Shown here: positions 26,609 through 34,153 of the stretch, piece after piece
How the letters are laid out: each line of letters starts with the position of its first letter
Position numbering within the stretch: the stretch's first letter is position 1
From: Clostridia bacterium
Lineage (GTDB): Bacteria > Bacillota > Clostridia > Oscillospirales > Acutalibacteraceae
Direction of reading: 5' to 3'
DNA: 64,000 nt
Assembly (NCBI GenBank): GCA_017435665.1
Contig: JAFSEP010000018.1
Coordinates: forward strand, 1-64,000
Made by a program: the position numbers and the translations under genes
The notes under the pieces: model-generated
Told to the model about the DNA's origin: nothing
The model's input: only the letters and a program-made list of their open reading frames with translations
Database searches by the model: none

Positions 26609-26708
26609 CTTCCCCTAAAGGGGACGGCTGATGAAGCTCCCTCCCTGAGGGAGCTGTCAGCAGAGCTGACTGAGGGAGTTCCAAGCTCGCCTTTAGGCGA
26701 GCTTGGGT
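26571..26708. repeat. Dispersed repeat joined to Rhs fragment 2
   Basis: Closely matches 25431-25562: CCGATGCTTCGCATCACC, CTTCCCCTAAAGGGGA, GCTCCCTCCCTGAGGGAGC, GTCAGCAGAGCTGACTGA and AAGCTCGCCTTTAGGCGAGC in the same order. The near-identity extends through the fused Rhs segment CATAATAACGGCTTGAAGGC. Confidence 0.8.
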
Positions 26709-26744
26709 AATACAGTTTTATAAAACAAATTTTTCTTTATTATA

Positions 26745-27197
26745 TTACAAAACATAGTACCAAAAACCGATTCTTTCCGTAACCTCACCAGAACTATAAT
26801 CAAAAGCCAGTACCGGTAAAACTCGTTCGTCTATACTTATTTCAGAGCTCAGTGGTTCCTTTACAAACCCGTATATAATATCTGTATTTTGAGTATCAAT
26901 CTTAAATTTATCTTCCTCATATATCTGATTGATATTTAAACCCTGTCTCTTTGAATGCATAAAACCACCATCATATTCTACGAAAGCTACTACTATATCA
27001 TCTTGAGTACTTTCACCGACACAAATATATGTTTCCTCACCTATTTCTTCAATAACCCAAAATTCTAATATATGGTTTGCACTGCTGCCCACATTCAAAT
27101 CAGCAATAAGATTACCTTCTGTATCATAATAATCTCTGACTTGAAGTACAATAGCAAGAACAAACAGTGCAATAACAATAAACCATTTCTTTTTCAT
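26745..27197 (-). CDS. Third orphan gene of the Rhs remnant array
   Basis: 150 residues with an N-terminal hydrophobic signal/anchor (residues 5-19, WFIVIALFVLAIVLQ) followed by an acidic, beta-rich extracytoplasmic domain. No family recognised. Ribosome-binding site AAAGGAG is 6 bases before the ATG. It lies about 110 bases after the stop of Rhs fragment 3. A membrane-anchored immunity protein against a toxin acting outside the cytoplasm is one reading, by position only. Confidence 0.6.
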   Translation of the reverse strand: MKKKWFIVIALFVLAIVLQVRDYYDTEGNLIADLNVGSSANHILEFWVIEEIGEETYICVGESTQDDIVVAFVEYDGGFMHSKRQGLNINQIYEEDKFKIDTQNTDIIYGFVKEPLSSEISIDERVLPVLAFDYSSGEVTERIGFWYYVL

Positions 27198-27253
27198 AAA
27201 AAATCTCCTTTAAGCACTGTTTTTCCCCATACTTTTATAAGGCGGCTACCCAT
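27194..27253 (-). CDS. Possible 19-codon leader peptide
   Basis: ATG at 27253 preceded by AAAGGAGTGAT; the frame encodes MGSRLIKVWGKTVLKGDFL and its TGA overlaps the next gene's ATG (ATGA). The good ribosome-binding site and four-base overlap suggest translational coupling. Length alone gives no coding proof, and it may be the decayed end of a longer gene. Confidence 0.3.
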   Translation of the reverse strand: MGSRLIKVWGKTVLKGDFL

Positions 27254-27306
27254 AATAGATCACTCCTTTAAAGCATTTATATAACTTTTCATGCTTGGCA
27301 AGAAAT

Positions 27307-27371
27307 TTATGAACCTGTTGCACCGATGAAGCTGACATCATCTGAATTGATAAATCTACCGACTTCGGAGA
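27307..27371 (-). pseudogene. Rhs core C-terminal fragment 3
   Basis: Encodes EVGRFINSDDVSFIGATGS then TAA. EVGRFINSDDVSFIG is shared word for word with Rhs fragment 2, so both derive from the same kind of parent gene. The fragment begins at the base directly after the stop codon of the neighbouring secreted-protein gene (27374-27372), which marks a recombination junction. Confidence 0.75.
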
Positions 27372-28628
27372 TTAAAATCCGAACATAATAAGACTAAGTA
27401 TCCTGCTTAAAATTTCCTGAATTTTTATATACAGATTAATAAAGAATTGGGCTATATTCAAGGAACCGTTCATAATGTCCTTATGGGGATTTTCCACCTC
27501 ATAAGTATCACTTGTTGAGCCGGCAAAAACGGTAATATAATACTTATCAGTATTGAAACTTTCGCCGTCTTCACTATAATCGCCTAAATAGCAGGAAAGT
27601 CTGATATCATACCCATCAATTGAATTGATTATCGGGTCAACAGTAACAAACGGGTTTTCCGATTCCGTAAATTCTTTTGTAAAGGTAGCTGTTCTGCCGT
27701 CGTTATAGATAAGCTCATATGTTATTGAAGCAAGGTATGCGTTTTCTGCATCAAATACGCAATCTGTTATCTTTACGCTTTCAAAAAGAGAGCCATCAAT
27801 ATATTCGATAGGTGTTGTGCAATAGGCATCGAGATATTCAAAATTAATCTCATAATCTTCTTCCTCATAATCCATGCTTAAATCATAAACATAGAAGGTC
27901 TCTCCGTTAAGGGTGTATCTGTTGTATGCGTACGGGTCAAAATCATCGGTTTCGGTTTTTACCGTTGCTGTTACGGCTTCACCGTCTGCATACTCAATAA
28001 TGAATTCAGCACCCTCAACGTCAATATAGTCAGAATCATAATAAGCCTTTTCGGGAATGCCCGATACGGGTGTGATGCTCTTTACATACATTTCTATAAG
28101 GGGTAAGTTAACTTCGGCAGTATATTCTGAGCCTGCAACATAATCGTATGTAAGATCGCTGTAAACGGTAGCGTTAATCTTTACCGGGATTTCATCAGCG
28201 CCGCTTTCCTTTGCCTGAAGATAGCTTTCATATGTAATGTATGCATATAGCTCTACACTATGGATTTTATTAAGCTTTAAATCATCATCGTTTGTGGAAA
28301 AAGTGTATTCCTTGCCTGAATCAAGGATAACATCAAACTTATACTCAAAATTTGATGCATACAGGGGCACGCTGAACAATGATTCATAGATAGACGGCAT
28401 ATCTTCCTTAATACCATCAAGGTCAATTTCGTTTTCCTCAAGCATTCTGAGCAGCTCGGTGAAATACCTGTCTATCTCTTTGAGTGATACTGCCTGTGAG
28501 CCTTCGCTGACTTCAATCTTTTCTATTTCAGGAACTAACGAAATGGCAAAAGACTGAAGTGGTAACGAAAGTGTGAGTAAAAGTGTTGCCAATAAAATTG
28601 CTGTGATTTTTCTGAGTGTCTTTTTCAT
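27372..28628 (-). CDS. Secreted protein of an ECF sigma operon
   Basis: The start at 28628 (MKKTLRKITAILLATLLL) follows AGGAGG; an upstream in-frame start is less likely. The 418-residue product has a signal peptide with likely cleavage after QSFA and no further strong membrane segment except a hydrophobic C-terminus (IQEILSRILSLIMFGF). The middle is acidic, Tyr-rich and beta-like. No family is recognised. It lies about 55 bases after the anti-sigma gene on the same strand and is a likely output of that sigma system. Its 3' end is a junction with Rhs material, so its natural C-terminus could have been altered. Confidence 0.75.
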   Translation of the reverse strand: MKKTLRKITAILLATLLLTLSLPLQSFAISLVPEIEKIEVSEGSQAVSLKEIDRYFTELLRMLEENEIDLDGIKEDMPSIYESLFSVPLYASNFEYKFDVILDSGKEYTFSTNDDDLKLNKIHSVELYAYITYESYLQAKESGADEIPVKINATVYSDLTYDYVAGSEYTAEVNLPLIEMYVKSITPVSGIPEKAYYDSDYIDVEGAEFIIEYADGEAVTATVKTETDDFDPYAYNRYTLNGETFYVYDLSMDYEEEDYEINFEYLDAYCTTPIEYIDGSLFESVKITDCVFDAENAYLASITYELIYNDGRTATFTKEFTESENPFVTVDPIINSIDGYDIRLSCYLGDYSEDGESFNTDKYYITVFAGSTSDTYEVENPHKDIMNGSLNIAQFFINLYIKIQEILSRILSLIMFGF

Positions 28629-28683
28629 AATAAAATCCTCCTTTTTAATATATAAGCAGGCTTTTTTCACAAGCCCATTCTTA

Positions 28684-29526
28684 TTATTTTATAGTCTCAG
28701 CAACTCTTTTTATGGTGCTGAAATCGGTTTCTGAAATAATACGTATACAATAATCGGAATAATAATAAGTTATGACACAATCTTTGCCCTTATTATGCTC
28801 AAACAGGTATACATACATTTCACCTGCTTTTATTGTTTCTGCACCTTCCAGATTAAGATAGTATCCGGATTTGTTTTCTGTTTTCTGCGGAAGCGGTGAT
28901 ATTGAGAAGGAAAACATTTCTTCCTTATCGTATATTTTAAAGGTATATATATCTGTGATTTCGTTTTTAATATGCTCGGGAGGAGTCACCTTCCACCCGA
29001 AGCCGTCAAAATACTTAGGCACAGGTATGTCACCTAATCCGTTGTTTTCAAGGTATACCTTCAGCTTTTCGACTGAAATATATTCACCCTCCTTTTCTCC
29101 GAAGATAGTTATAGCTACTGCACCCTTTACATACTCAACAATACCGTTTTCAATACTGATATTGTGTTTTGATGCAACCGAGGTAACTATAAATGCCAGT
29201 CCCAGCAGAGAAATAACTGCTGCAAGAAGAATGGCTCTTCCAAGTCTTTTGCGTAACACTATGTTCTTGATTTTTCCGTCAGGGGCTTCCTTAGTTTCCG
29301 TCAGAGCTTGTTCTTTTGATTTATAAACATCAAAAAGAACTGCCTTCATCCTTACTGTCAGTTCAGCATCTGACGGCATTTCTGTATCCGCCAGGGTCTT
29401 GTCAACCTCAGCCTCTATGTTTTTAAGACTATCCGAAATTAATTTGTTTCGTTCTTCTGTTTTTTCTTTGCTGTTCATTTTAAGCCTGAGCTTTTCCAAA
29501 TCTTTTTCATTCAGCAACGGTATCAC
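28684..29526 (-). CDS. Probable anti-sigma factor, single-pass membrane protein
   Basis: 280 residues: a cytoplasmic N-terminal part of ~110 residues rich in charged helices, one membrane helix (AILLAAVISLLGLAFIVTSV, about 113-133) and a C-terminal extracellular domain resembling DUF4367-type sensors (DGFGWKVTPPEHI, then a beta-rich end). Position directly after an ECF sigma gene is the usual place for an anti-sigma factor. A repeat of the candidate sigma-dependent promoter lies at 29562-29581 just upstream, so it may be transcribed both with sigma and on its own. Confidence 0.75.
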   Translation of the reverse strand: MIPLLNEKDLEKLRLKMNSKEKTEERNKLISDSLKNIEAEVDKTLADTEMPSDAELTVRMKAVLFDVYKSKEQALTETKEAPDGKIKNIVLRKRLGRAILLAAVISLLGLAFIVTSVASKHNISIENGIVEYVKGAVAITIFGEKEGEYISVEKLKVYLENNGLGDIPVPKYFDGFGWKVTPPEHIKNEITDIYTFKIYDKEEMFSFSISPLPQKTENKSGYYLNLEGAETIKAGEMYVYLFEHNKGKDCVITYYYSDYCIRIISETDFSTIKRVAETIK

Positions 29527-29561
29527 CTCTCTGTTATGCTTTCATACACATATACCATTTC

Positions 29562-29581
29562 CAAAGCAAATGTAACAAAAA
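29562..29581 (-). promoter_or_regulatory. Candidate ECF promoter upstream of the anti-sigma gene
   Basis: On the minus strand TTTTTGTTACATTTGCTTTG. Nearly the same block, with one extra T, lies upstream of the sigma gene (30282-30302), and both are followed by AT-rich GTATAT/ATATAT. A shared block at both gene starts is what an autoregulated ECF sigma factor would produce. Confidence 0.45.
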
Positions 29582-29594
29582 ATATATAATTTTT

Positions 29595-30110
29595 TTAATA
29601 AGTCAATTCATCCATTACAAACTGAGAAATTTTCTTTCTGAGTCTTGAAACCCTCATATAAAGAGCGTGAGGCTCAAGACCGAGCTTTTGAGCGATATGA
29701 TTTTCCGACATATCTTCAACATATAACATTTCAAATAATGCTTTATCTTTGTCTGAAAGGGAGCTGTATATTTTATTAGCATATGCCAAAATGCTGGCAT
29801 CAACTATCTGCATTTCAATGGTTTCAATATTTCTGTCCGTAGGAAATTCTTTTTCTATGTATGCGTCAAGCAAGGCTTTGTCTTTATTTCTCCGTGCATA
29901 AATATGTTGTATTTGGTAATACGCAACCCAAAAAAGCCAAGATTTAATATTGATATCAAGCAAGTTAAAAGAACGCATATTGAAGAATAAAAAGGTTTCC
30001 TGCGTGGCGTCATAAGCATCTTCTCTGTTATGGAGCTTAGATAAGCAAAAACGAAACACATCGTTATAATATTCTTCGCAATACTGTTGCATTTTTTCAT
30101 TATCCAACAA
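29595..30110 (-). CDS. ECF-type RNA polymerase sigma factor
   Basis: 171 residues with region 2 at the N-terminus (YYNDVFRFCLSKLHNREDAYDATQETFL) and region 4 at the C-terminus (LSDKDKALFEMLYVEDMSENHIAQ, then helix-turn-helix LGLEPHALYMRVSRLRKKI), separated by a short linker. There is no region 3, which defines the ECF class. It probably directs RNA polymerase to its own operon. Region 2 contains the AWLFWVAYYQ-like WLFWVAYYQIQHIYARR promoter-melting segment. Confidence 0.9.
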   Translation of the reverse strand: MLDNEKMQQYCEEYYNDVFRFCLSKLHNREDAYDATQETFLFFNMRSFNLLDINIKSWLFWVAYYQIQHIYARRNKDKALLDAYIEKEFPTDRNIETIEMQIVDASILAYANKIYSSLSDKDKALFEMLYVEDMSENHIAQKLGLEPHALYMRVSRLRKKISQFVMDELTY

Positions 30111-30436
30111 AACATCACCTCACTGACTTATCTGAATATAAGAATAATACAAGTAAATAATATAATACTCAAACCTATTTTACAATAGTTTTTGTCAAAA
30201 ATGCATAAAATTTCTGCAAAAAACGCCTGTTATCATATCTATATTGATAGTTCGCATAACCATCAATAATATATATCTTCACAAAGCAAAATGTAACAAA
30301 AATAATTTGTAAATTTTTTTATCATTCCTTCCGTTATAATTCTATTTCTGTATCCCTCTTTTTTCCACAAATAAAATCGCATACCTGACACACAATATAC
30401 TTGCAAGCGCAAACAACACAAAAGGAGTGTATCACT
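30111..30436. other. AT-rich divergent spacer between the sigma operon and the spore protein gene
   Basis: No gene. It contains the candidate ECF promoter block at 30282-30302 and otherwise AT-rich sequence. A clear sigma-G promoter for the spore protein gene was looked for but GCATA (30379-30383) and the nearby CAATATAC box are too close together to be convincing. Confidence 0.6.
30282..30302 (-). promoter_or_regulatory. Candidate ECF promoter upstream of the sigma gene
   Basis: Minus-strand TTTTTGTTACATTTTGCTTTG followed by GTGAAGATATAT. It shares the TGTTACATTT(T)GCTTTG core with 29562-29581. The transcription start would be about 150 bases upstream of the sigma gene, leaving a long leader. 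Confidence 0.45.
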
Positions 30437-30637
30437 ATGTCAAAGAGCAGCTCAAAGGGCGGTATGGTTCCCGAGGCAAGAGAAGCTCTCAACAGATTCA
30501 AGATGGAAGCAGCTAACGAGGTAGGCGTAAACCTCCAGCAGGGTTACAACGGTAACCTCACATCTCGTGAAGCAGGTTCTGTCGGCGGTCAGATGGTTAA
30601 GAAAATGATCGAATCTTACGAAAAGAACATGAAGTAA
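30437..30637 (+). CDS. Alpha/beta-type small acid-soluble spore protein
   Basis: DNA-binding protein that coats and protects the chromosome in spores and is degraded by GPR protease at germination. The 66-residue start at 30437 follows AAAGGAG by 8 bases. The two family blocks are present: NRFKMEAANEVGVNL (containing the germination-protease site region) and LTSREAGSVGGQMVKKMI. The gene shows that this organism, or its recent ancestor, forms endospores. Confidence 0.95.
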   Translation: MSKSSSKGGMVPEAREALNRFKMEAANEVGVNLQQGYNGNLTSREAGSVGGQMVKKMIESYEKNMK

Positions 30638-30656
30638 CTTTTCACAGAATAAATCA

Positions 30657-30690
30657 GGCGGAGGAATACCTCCGCCGGTTTTATTGTTCT
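30657..30690 (+). terminator. Intrinsic terminator of the spore protein gene
   Basis: GGCGGAGG (30657-30664)/CCTCCGCC (30669-30676), loop AATA, followed by GGTTTTATTG. The stem is strong and the T-run short. Confidence 0.8.
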
Positions 30691-30765
30691 TTTACGGTTT
30701 ACAAACCACGGCAACTGTGATACAATTGTTCCGTTATTCCGTTACATATTTCAGGAGGAAAAGCC

Positions 30766-31995
30766 ATGAAAAAAACATTGCTCAGAAAATACGCAAAGCT
30801 TATTGCCGTCAAGGGCATAAACGTTCAGAAGGGTCAGGACGTTATCGTTACGGCTGACCTGGACCAGCCGGAATTTGTTAAAATGGTGGTTGAAGAATGC
30901 TACCGTGCAGGCGCAGGAAAGGTGACCGTTGATTGGGACTATCAGCCCCTTACCAAGCTTCACATCAGACACAGAAGTGTGAAAACTCTTTCAACCGTTG
31001 AAAAGTGGGAGGAAGAGAAATTCCAATACTACGTTGACAAGCTCCCCTGTCGTATTTATCTCATCTCCGAGGACCCTGACGGCCTCAACGGCATAAATCA
31101 GACAAAAATGGCTAAGGGTCAGCAGGCAAGATATAAGGTGCTCAAGCCCTACCGTGATAAAATTGAGGGCAAATATCAATGGTGCATCGCCGCTGTGCCC
31201 GGCAAGGCTTGGGCAAAAAAGGTGTTTCCCGAGCTGAAGGTATCTCAGGCTGTGGAAAAGCTCTGGCAGACTATCCTCTATACCTCAAGGGTTGACGAGG
31301 AAAAAGATGCAGTTGAAAACTGGATAAGCCACAACACAGACGTTCATTCAAAGTGCGACTATCTCAACAGCCTTGACATTGAAGAACTTGAATATTCTGC
31401 CTCAAACGGTACAAATTTGAAGGTTGGTCTTATCCCCGGCTCACAGTTCTGCGGTGGCAGTGAGAAGACTCTCGGCGGTGTTGAATACAACCCGAACATA
31501 CCCTCGGAGGAATGCTTCATTTCCCCCATGAAGGGCAAGGCTGAAGGTATTGTGTATTCATCAAAGCCACTCTCCTATCAGGGACAGCTTATCGAAAACT
31601 TCAATATACGCTTTGAGAACGGTAAGGCAGTTGAGTACCACGCCGAAAAGAACGAGGAGCTTCTCGGCAAGCTTATAACTATGGACGAAAACGCCGCATA
31701 CCTGGGCGAATGTGCCCTCGTCCCCTACGATTCACCCATAAGCAACAGCGGTATTCTTTTCTATAACACCCTCTTTGACGAAAACGCCGCCTGCCACCTT
31801 GCTCTTGGCAGAGGCTTCATCGAAAGCATCAAGAACTACCCCGACTACACTCTTGAACAGATTCAGGAAATGGGGGTCAACGATTCTATGGTTCACGAGG
31901 ACTTTATGATAGGCACTCCCGACCTTTCAATCATCGCTCACTGCAGAGACGGTAAGTCAGTGCAGATTTATAAGGACGGTAATTGGGCGATATAA
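30766..31995 (+). CDS. Aminopeptidase, peptidase family M29
   Basis: Metal-dependent cytoplasmic aminopeptidase of the AmpS/aminopeptidase T type. The 409-residue length is that of the family, and the N-terminus (YAKLIAVKGINVQKGQDVIV) and the late segments SGILFYNTLFDENAACHLALG and HEDFMIG hold the Glu, His and Asp residues typical of M29 metal sites. Ribosome-binding site AGGAGG precedes the ATG. It is a single gene; a spore-protein terminator precedes it. Confidence 0.9.
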   Translation: MKKTLLRKYAKLIAVKGINVQKGQDVIVTADLDQPEFVKMVVEECYRAGAGKVTVDWDYQPLTKLHIRHRSVKTLSTVEKWEEEKFQYYVDKLPCRIYLISEDPDGLNGINQTKMAKGQQARYKVLKPYRDKIEGKYQWCIAAVPGKAWAKKVFPELKVSQAVEKLWQTILYTSRVDEEKDAVENWISHNTDVHSKCDYLNSLDIEELEYSASNGTNLKVGLIPGSQFCGGSEKTLGGVEYNPNIPSEECFISPMKGKAEGIVYSSKPLSYQGQLIENFNIRFENGKAVEYHAEKNEELLGKLITMDENAAYLGECALVPYDSPISNSGILFYNTLFDENAACHLALGRGFIESIKNYPDYTLEQIQEMGVNDSMVHEDFMIGTPDLSIIAHCRDGKSVQIYKDGNWAI

Positions 31996-32200
31996 CAATG
32001 CAGAGTGCAGAATGCAAGACCCCTCAGTCAGCTTCGCTGACAGCTCCCCTTTCAGGGAGAGCCGCTGCAGAATTGCGGGGAGCAAAGCTCCGATTTTATC
32101 CGTTTTTGTCGGTGCTGACCGTTGGTCTGATGTCGACGATAAAATGCACTTGTAGGGGACGACGTCCTCGGCGTCCCTTACAATCTAAGTCTGCAGAAAC
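31996..32200. repeat. Mosaic of dispersed repeats after the aminopeptidase gene
   Basis: Directly after the stop codon come TGCAGAGTGCAGAATGCA (31998-32015), the CTCAGTCAGCTTCGCTGACA/GCTCCCCTTTCAGGGAG unit (32017-32058) and a segment GCAGAATTGCGGGGAGCAAA...CGATTTTATCCG (32068-32103) that is the reverse complement of 315-356. The open frame that crosses this stretch is not a gene. Confidence 0.7.
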
Positions 32201-32229
32201 AAACAACGGGCGGATAATCCGCCCGTTTA
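32201..32229. repeat. 29-base palindromic repeat, copy 1 (bidirectional terminator)
   Basis: AAACAACGGGCGGATAATCC followed by GCCCGTTTA: an 8-bp CGGGCGGA/TCCGCCCG stem with loop TA and flanking A/T runs that allow termination in both directions. It closes the XRE gene on the minus strand. Exact copies lie at 33009-33037 and 34125-34153. Confidence 0.85.
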
Positions 32230-32230
32230 G

Positions 32231-32470
32231 TTATTCAAGTCCAATAAAAAAATCATCATAGGAACAACCGTAAATCTTTTTCAGTTCCACCAAAACGCTT
32301 ACCCTAATATTCAACTCTCCGCCTTCGTATTTTGCATAGGTTGTTCTGCCAATATCACAAGAGCGTCGCTGAAGCTCTGCACAAAGCTTTTCCTGTGAAT
32401 AACCATTTTCCATTCTAAGCCTTTTAAGATTTTCTCCAAGACCTTTATCAACACGTAATTTTTGTTCCAT
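32231..32470 (-). CDS. XRE-family helix-turn-helix regulator
   Basis: 79 residues, essentially one HTH_3 domain: GENLKRLRMENGYSQEKLCAELQ then IGRTTYAKYEGGELNIRVSVLVELKKIYG. The start at 32470 is chosen for its GAGGTG ribosome-binding site and because it begins at the usual place before the helix-turn-helix; the longer frame adds 11 unlikely residues. It is divergent from the SLOG-like gene and probably controls that promoter and its own. Cytoplasmic DNA-binding protein. Confidence 0.88.
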   Translation of the reverse strand: MEQKLRVDKGLGENLKRLRMENGYSQEKLCAELQRRSCDIGRTTYAKYEGGELNIRVSVLVELKKIYGCSYDDFFIGLE

Positions 32471-32484
32471 ACAAAACACCTCAC

Positions 32485-32526
32485 TTGCAAAATATTGTTG
32501 CAACTGAAATTATTGTATGTTATAAT
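32485..32526 (+). promoter_or_regulatory. Promoter of the SLOG-like gene with candidate XRE operator
   Basis: −35 TTGCAA (32498-32503) and −10 TATAAT (32521-32526) with 17-base spacing. A second TTGCAA box lies at 32485-32490, seven bases from the first, and each box is itself palindromic. The pair overlaps the −35 element and lies just upstream of the divergent XRE gene, as expected of an autoregulatory operator. Confidence 0.6.
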
Positions 32527-32572
32527 CAAAGAAAATATTGTCCGTTATACTGGTCAATAGTAGGAGAATACT

Positions 32573-33025
32573 ATGTCAGCTTGTACTTTTTTTGGTCACA
32601 GGGATGCTCCCCAAAACATATATAACAGCATTTATTGCTCCATAAAAGATTTGATAGATAAGCAAAATATTGACACATTTTATGTTGGAAACAATGGCAA
32701 CTTTGATAATATGGCAAAAAAAGCTTTAAGGGAATTGCAATTATTATATCCTAACATAAAAATTAATATTGTTTTAGCTTACATTCCTACAAGAAAATCC
32801 GGAAATGAGGATTTTTCTGATACAATTTATCCCGATAACCTTGAAAATGTTCCGAAAAAATTTGCCATTTCAGCAAGAAATAATTGGATGCTGAACAAAT
32901 CTGATTATGCTTTAACCTATATTACCCATCCTTATGGAGGAGCTGCCAAGTTTGCCGAAACAGCCAAAAAGAAAAACAAGTGTGTAATAAATTTATATTC
33001 TGATAAACAAACAACGGGCGGATAA
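32573..33025 (+). CDS. SLOG-superfamily-like protein (DUF1273/YpsA-related)
   Basis: 150 residues. CTFFGHRDAPQNI at the N-terminus, a central NNGNFDNMAKKAL segment, and NYALTYITHPYGGAAKFAE-like SDYALTYITHPYGGAAK near the end match the Rossmann-like SLOG/DUF1273 pattern of nucleotide-ligand-binding proteins. In many bacteria such proteins act as sensors in conflict systems, but here the role is open. Ribosome-binding site AGGAG precedes the ATG. The last codons (TTGG and stop) are formed by the palindromic repeat copy 2, so the C-terminus has been altered by the repeat or evolved with it. Confidence 0.72.
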   Translation: MSACTFFGHRDAPQNIYNSIYCSIKDLIDKQNIDTFYVGNNGNFDNMAKKALRELQLLYPNIKINIVLAYIPTRKSGNEDFSDTIYPDNLENVPKKFAISARNNWMLNKSDYALTYITHPYGGAAKFAETAKKKNKCVINLYSDKQTTGG

Positions 33026-33037
33026 TCCGCCCGTTTA
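33009..33037. repeat. 29-base palindromic repeat, copy 2
   Basis: Identical to 32201-32229. It overlaps the end of the SLOG-like gene, whose stop codon lies in the loop. With the following AATTCTGC the identity with copy 3 extends to 36 bases, so the RhuM-like gene is bracketed by direct repeats. Confidence 0.88.
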
Positions 33038-33051
33038 ATTCTGCATTTGGT

Positions 33052-34050
33052 CTATCTGTTTTCTGTTACTTTATTTTCAAGACTTTTGATTGTTTTCAGA
33101 TAATCTTTTTCAACCTCACTCAAGGTTCTCTGCTGATATTTTTTATATTCTTCAGTAGCTTTGCTTATTGCCTGTGCATGAGACACACTTCCTGAACCTG
33201 CGAGAAGTTGTTCTCCCGACATTGTAAGTATTCTGTCTAAATGTTCAGCCCAGTCTTTCATTGTCATCACCTGCTCACGTTCCGCTTGCCTTTCGGCAAA
33301 ATCCAGATAACCGGAAACCAATTGACCCAATGAGTGAAGTTCCTGTTCATTCAGATAATTTTTCGCAATTTTAACATCATTAAGATTAGGACGGTTTCCC
33401 TTGAAGGTTGTAAGTCCCATAAACTCTTTTTCACTGTCGGCGCGACTGTATATGACCTCCGCAGCGGTTTGGCCATGAGCAGCATAGTGAATCTTGTTCT
33501 GAACTTTTTTAAAAAATTCAACCGACACGTCTGCATAAGGATTGTAATCAATGCTTGTTGCGTATATATCCAATATCTGACGGTAAAACACTTTTTCTGA
33601 AGCACGGATATCACGGATTCTCTCCAGAAGTTCCTTAAAATATCCACCGCCACCAAGGTTTTTAAGCCTCTCATCGTCCATTGTAAACCCTTTGATGATA
33701 TATTCGTTCAATCTCTTTGTTGCCCATTGTCTGAACTGCACACCACGTTGTGATTTGACTCGGTATCCCACAGATATAATAACATCAAGATTATAATACT
33801 CGAGTTGTCTTTCTACTTCTCTGTCTCCTTCTGTCTGAACTGTTGCAAATTTTGCAACAGTTGCTTCCTGCTGCAATTCGCCCTCAGTAAACACATTTTT
33901 TATATGTCTTGAAACAGTAGACTTATCTCTATCAAAGAGAGTTGCCATCTGGTCAAGAGTCAACCAAACTGACTCATCATAAAACCGCACATCCACCGCT
34001 ACCTGATCATCATCCGTTTTAAATATTACTATATTATTCTCTTTGCCCAT
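33052..34050 (-). CDS. RhuM-family protein
   Basis: 332 residues with the RhuM (virulence-associated) pattern: an N-terminal winged-helix-like part (VWLTLDQMATLFDRDKSTVSRHI, residues ~26-48), then LEYYNLDVIISVGYRVKSQRG and FRQWATKRLNEYIIKGFTMDDERLK. The family is widespread next to restriction systems and in mobile islands; its function is unknown. The ATG at 34050 with AAGGATAA upstream is preferred to a TTG seven codons earlier. It sits alone between two direct repeats. Confidence 0.9.
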   Translation of the reverse strand: MGKENNIVIFKTDDDQVAVDVRFYDESVWLTLDQMATLFDRDKSTVSRHIKNVFTEGELQQEATVAKFATVQTEGDREVERQLEYYNLDVIISVGYRVKSQRGVQFRQWATKRLNEYIIKGFTMDDERLKNLGGGGYFKELLERIRDIRASEKVFYRQILDIYATSIDYNPYADVSVEFFKKVQNKIHYAAHGQTAAEVIYSRADSEKEFMGLTTFKGNRPNLNDVKIAKNYLNEQELHSLGQLVSGYLDFAERQAEREQVMTMKDWAEHLDRILTMSGEQLLAGSGSVSHAQAISKATEEYKKYQQRTLSEVEKDYLKTIKSLENKVTENR

Positions 34051-34124
34051 AATGTTATCCTTAGCTTTCAATAAAATGTATATCTGAATTGTACTACAAC
34101 AACGAACAGATTGTCAACAACATA

Positions 34125-34153
34125 AAACAACGGGCGGATAATCCGCCCGTTTA
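34125..34153. repeat. 29-base palindromic repeat, copy 3
   Basis: Identical to 32201-32229 and 33009-33037, followed by AATTCTGC and a run of CTGCACTCTGCATTCTGC-type repeats (34154-34184). Read on the minus strand it can terminate ileS, whose stop is at 34195. Confidence 0.88.

Noticed and set aside
30379-30400. Sigma-G promoter for the spore protein gene
   Set aside because: GCATA and the −10-like box are only about ten bases apart, far from the needed spacing.
31983-32261. 92-codon frame after the aminopeptidase gene
   Set aside because: It consists of repeat sequence and overlaps the terminator repeat and the end of the XRE gene.
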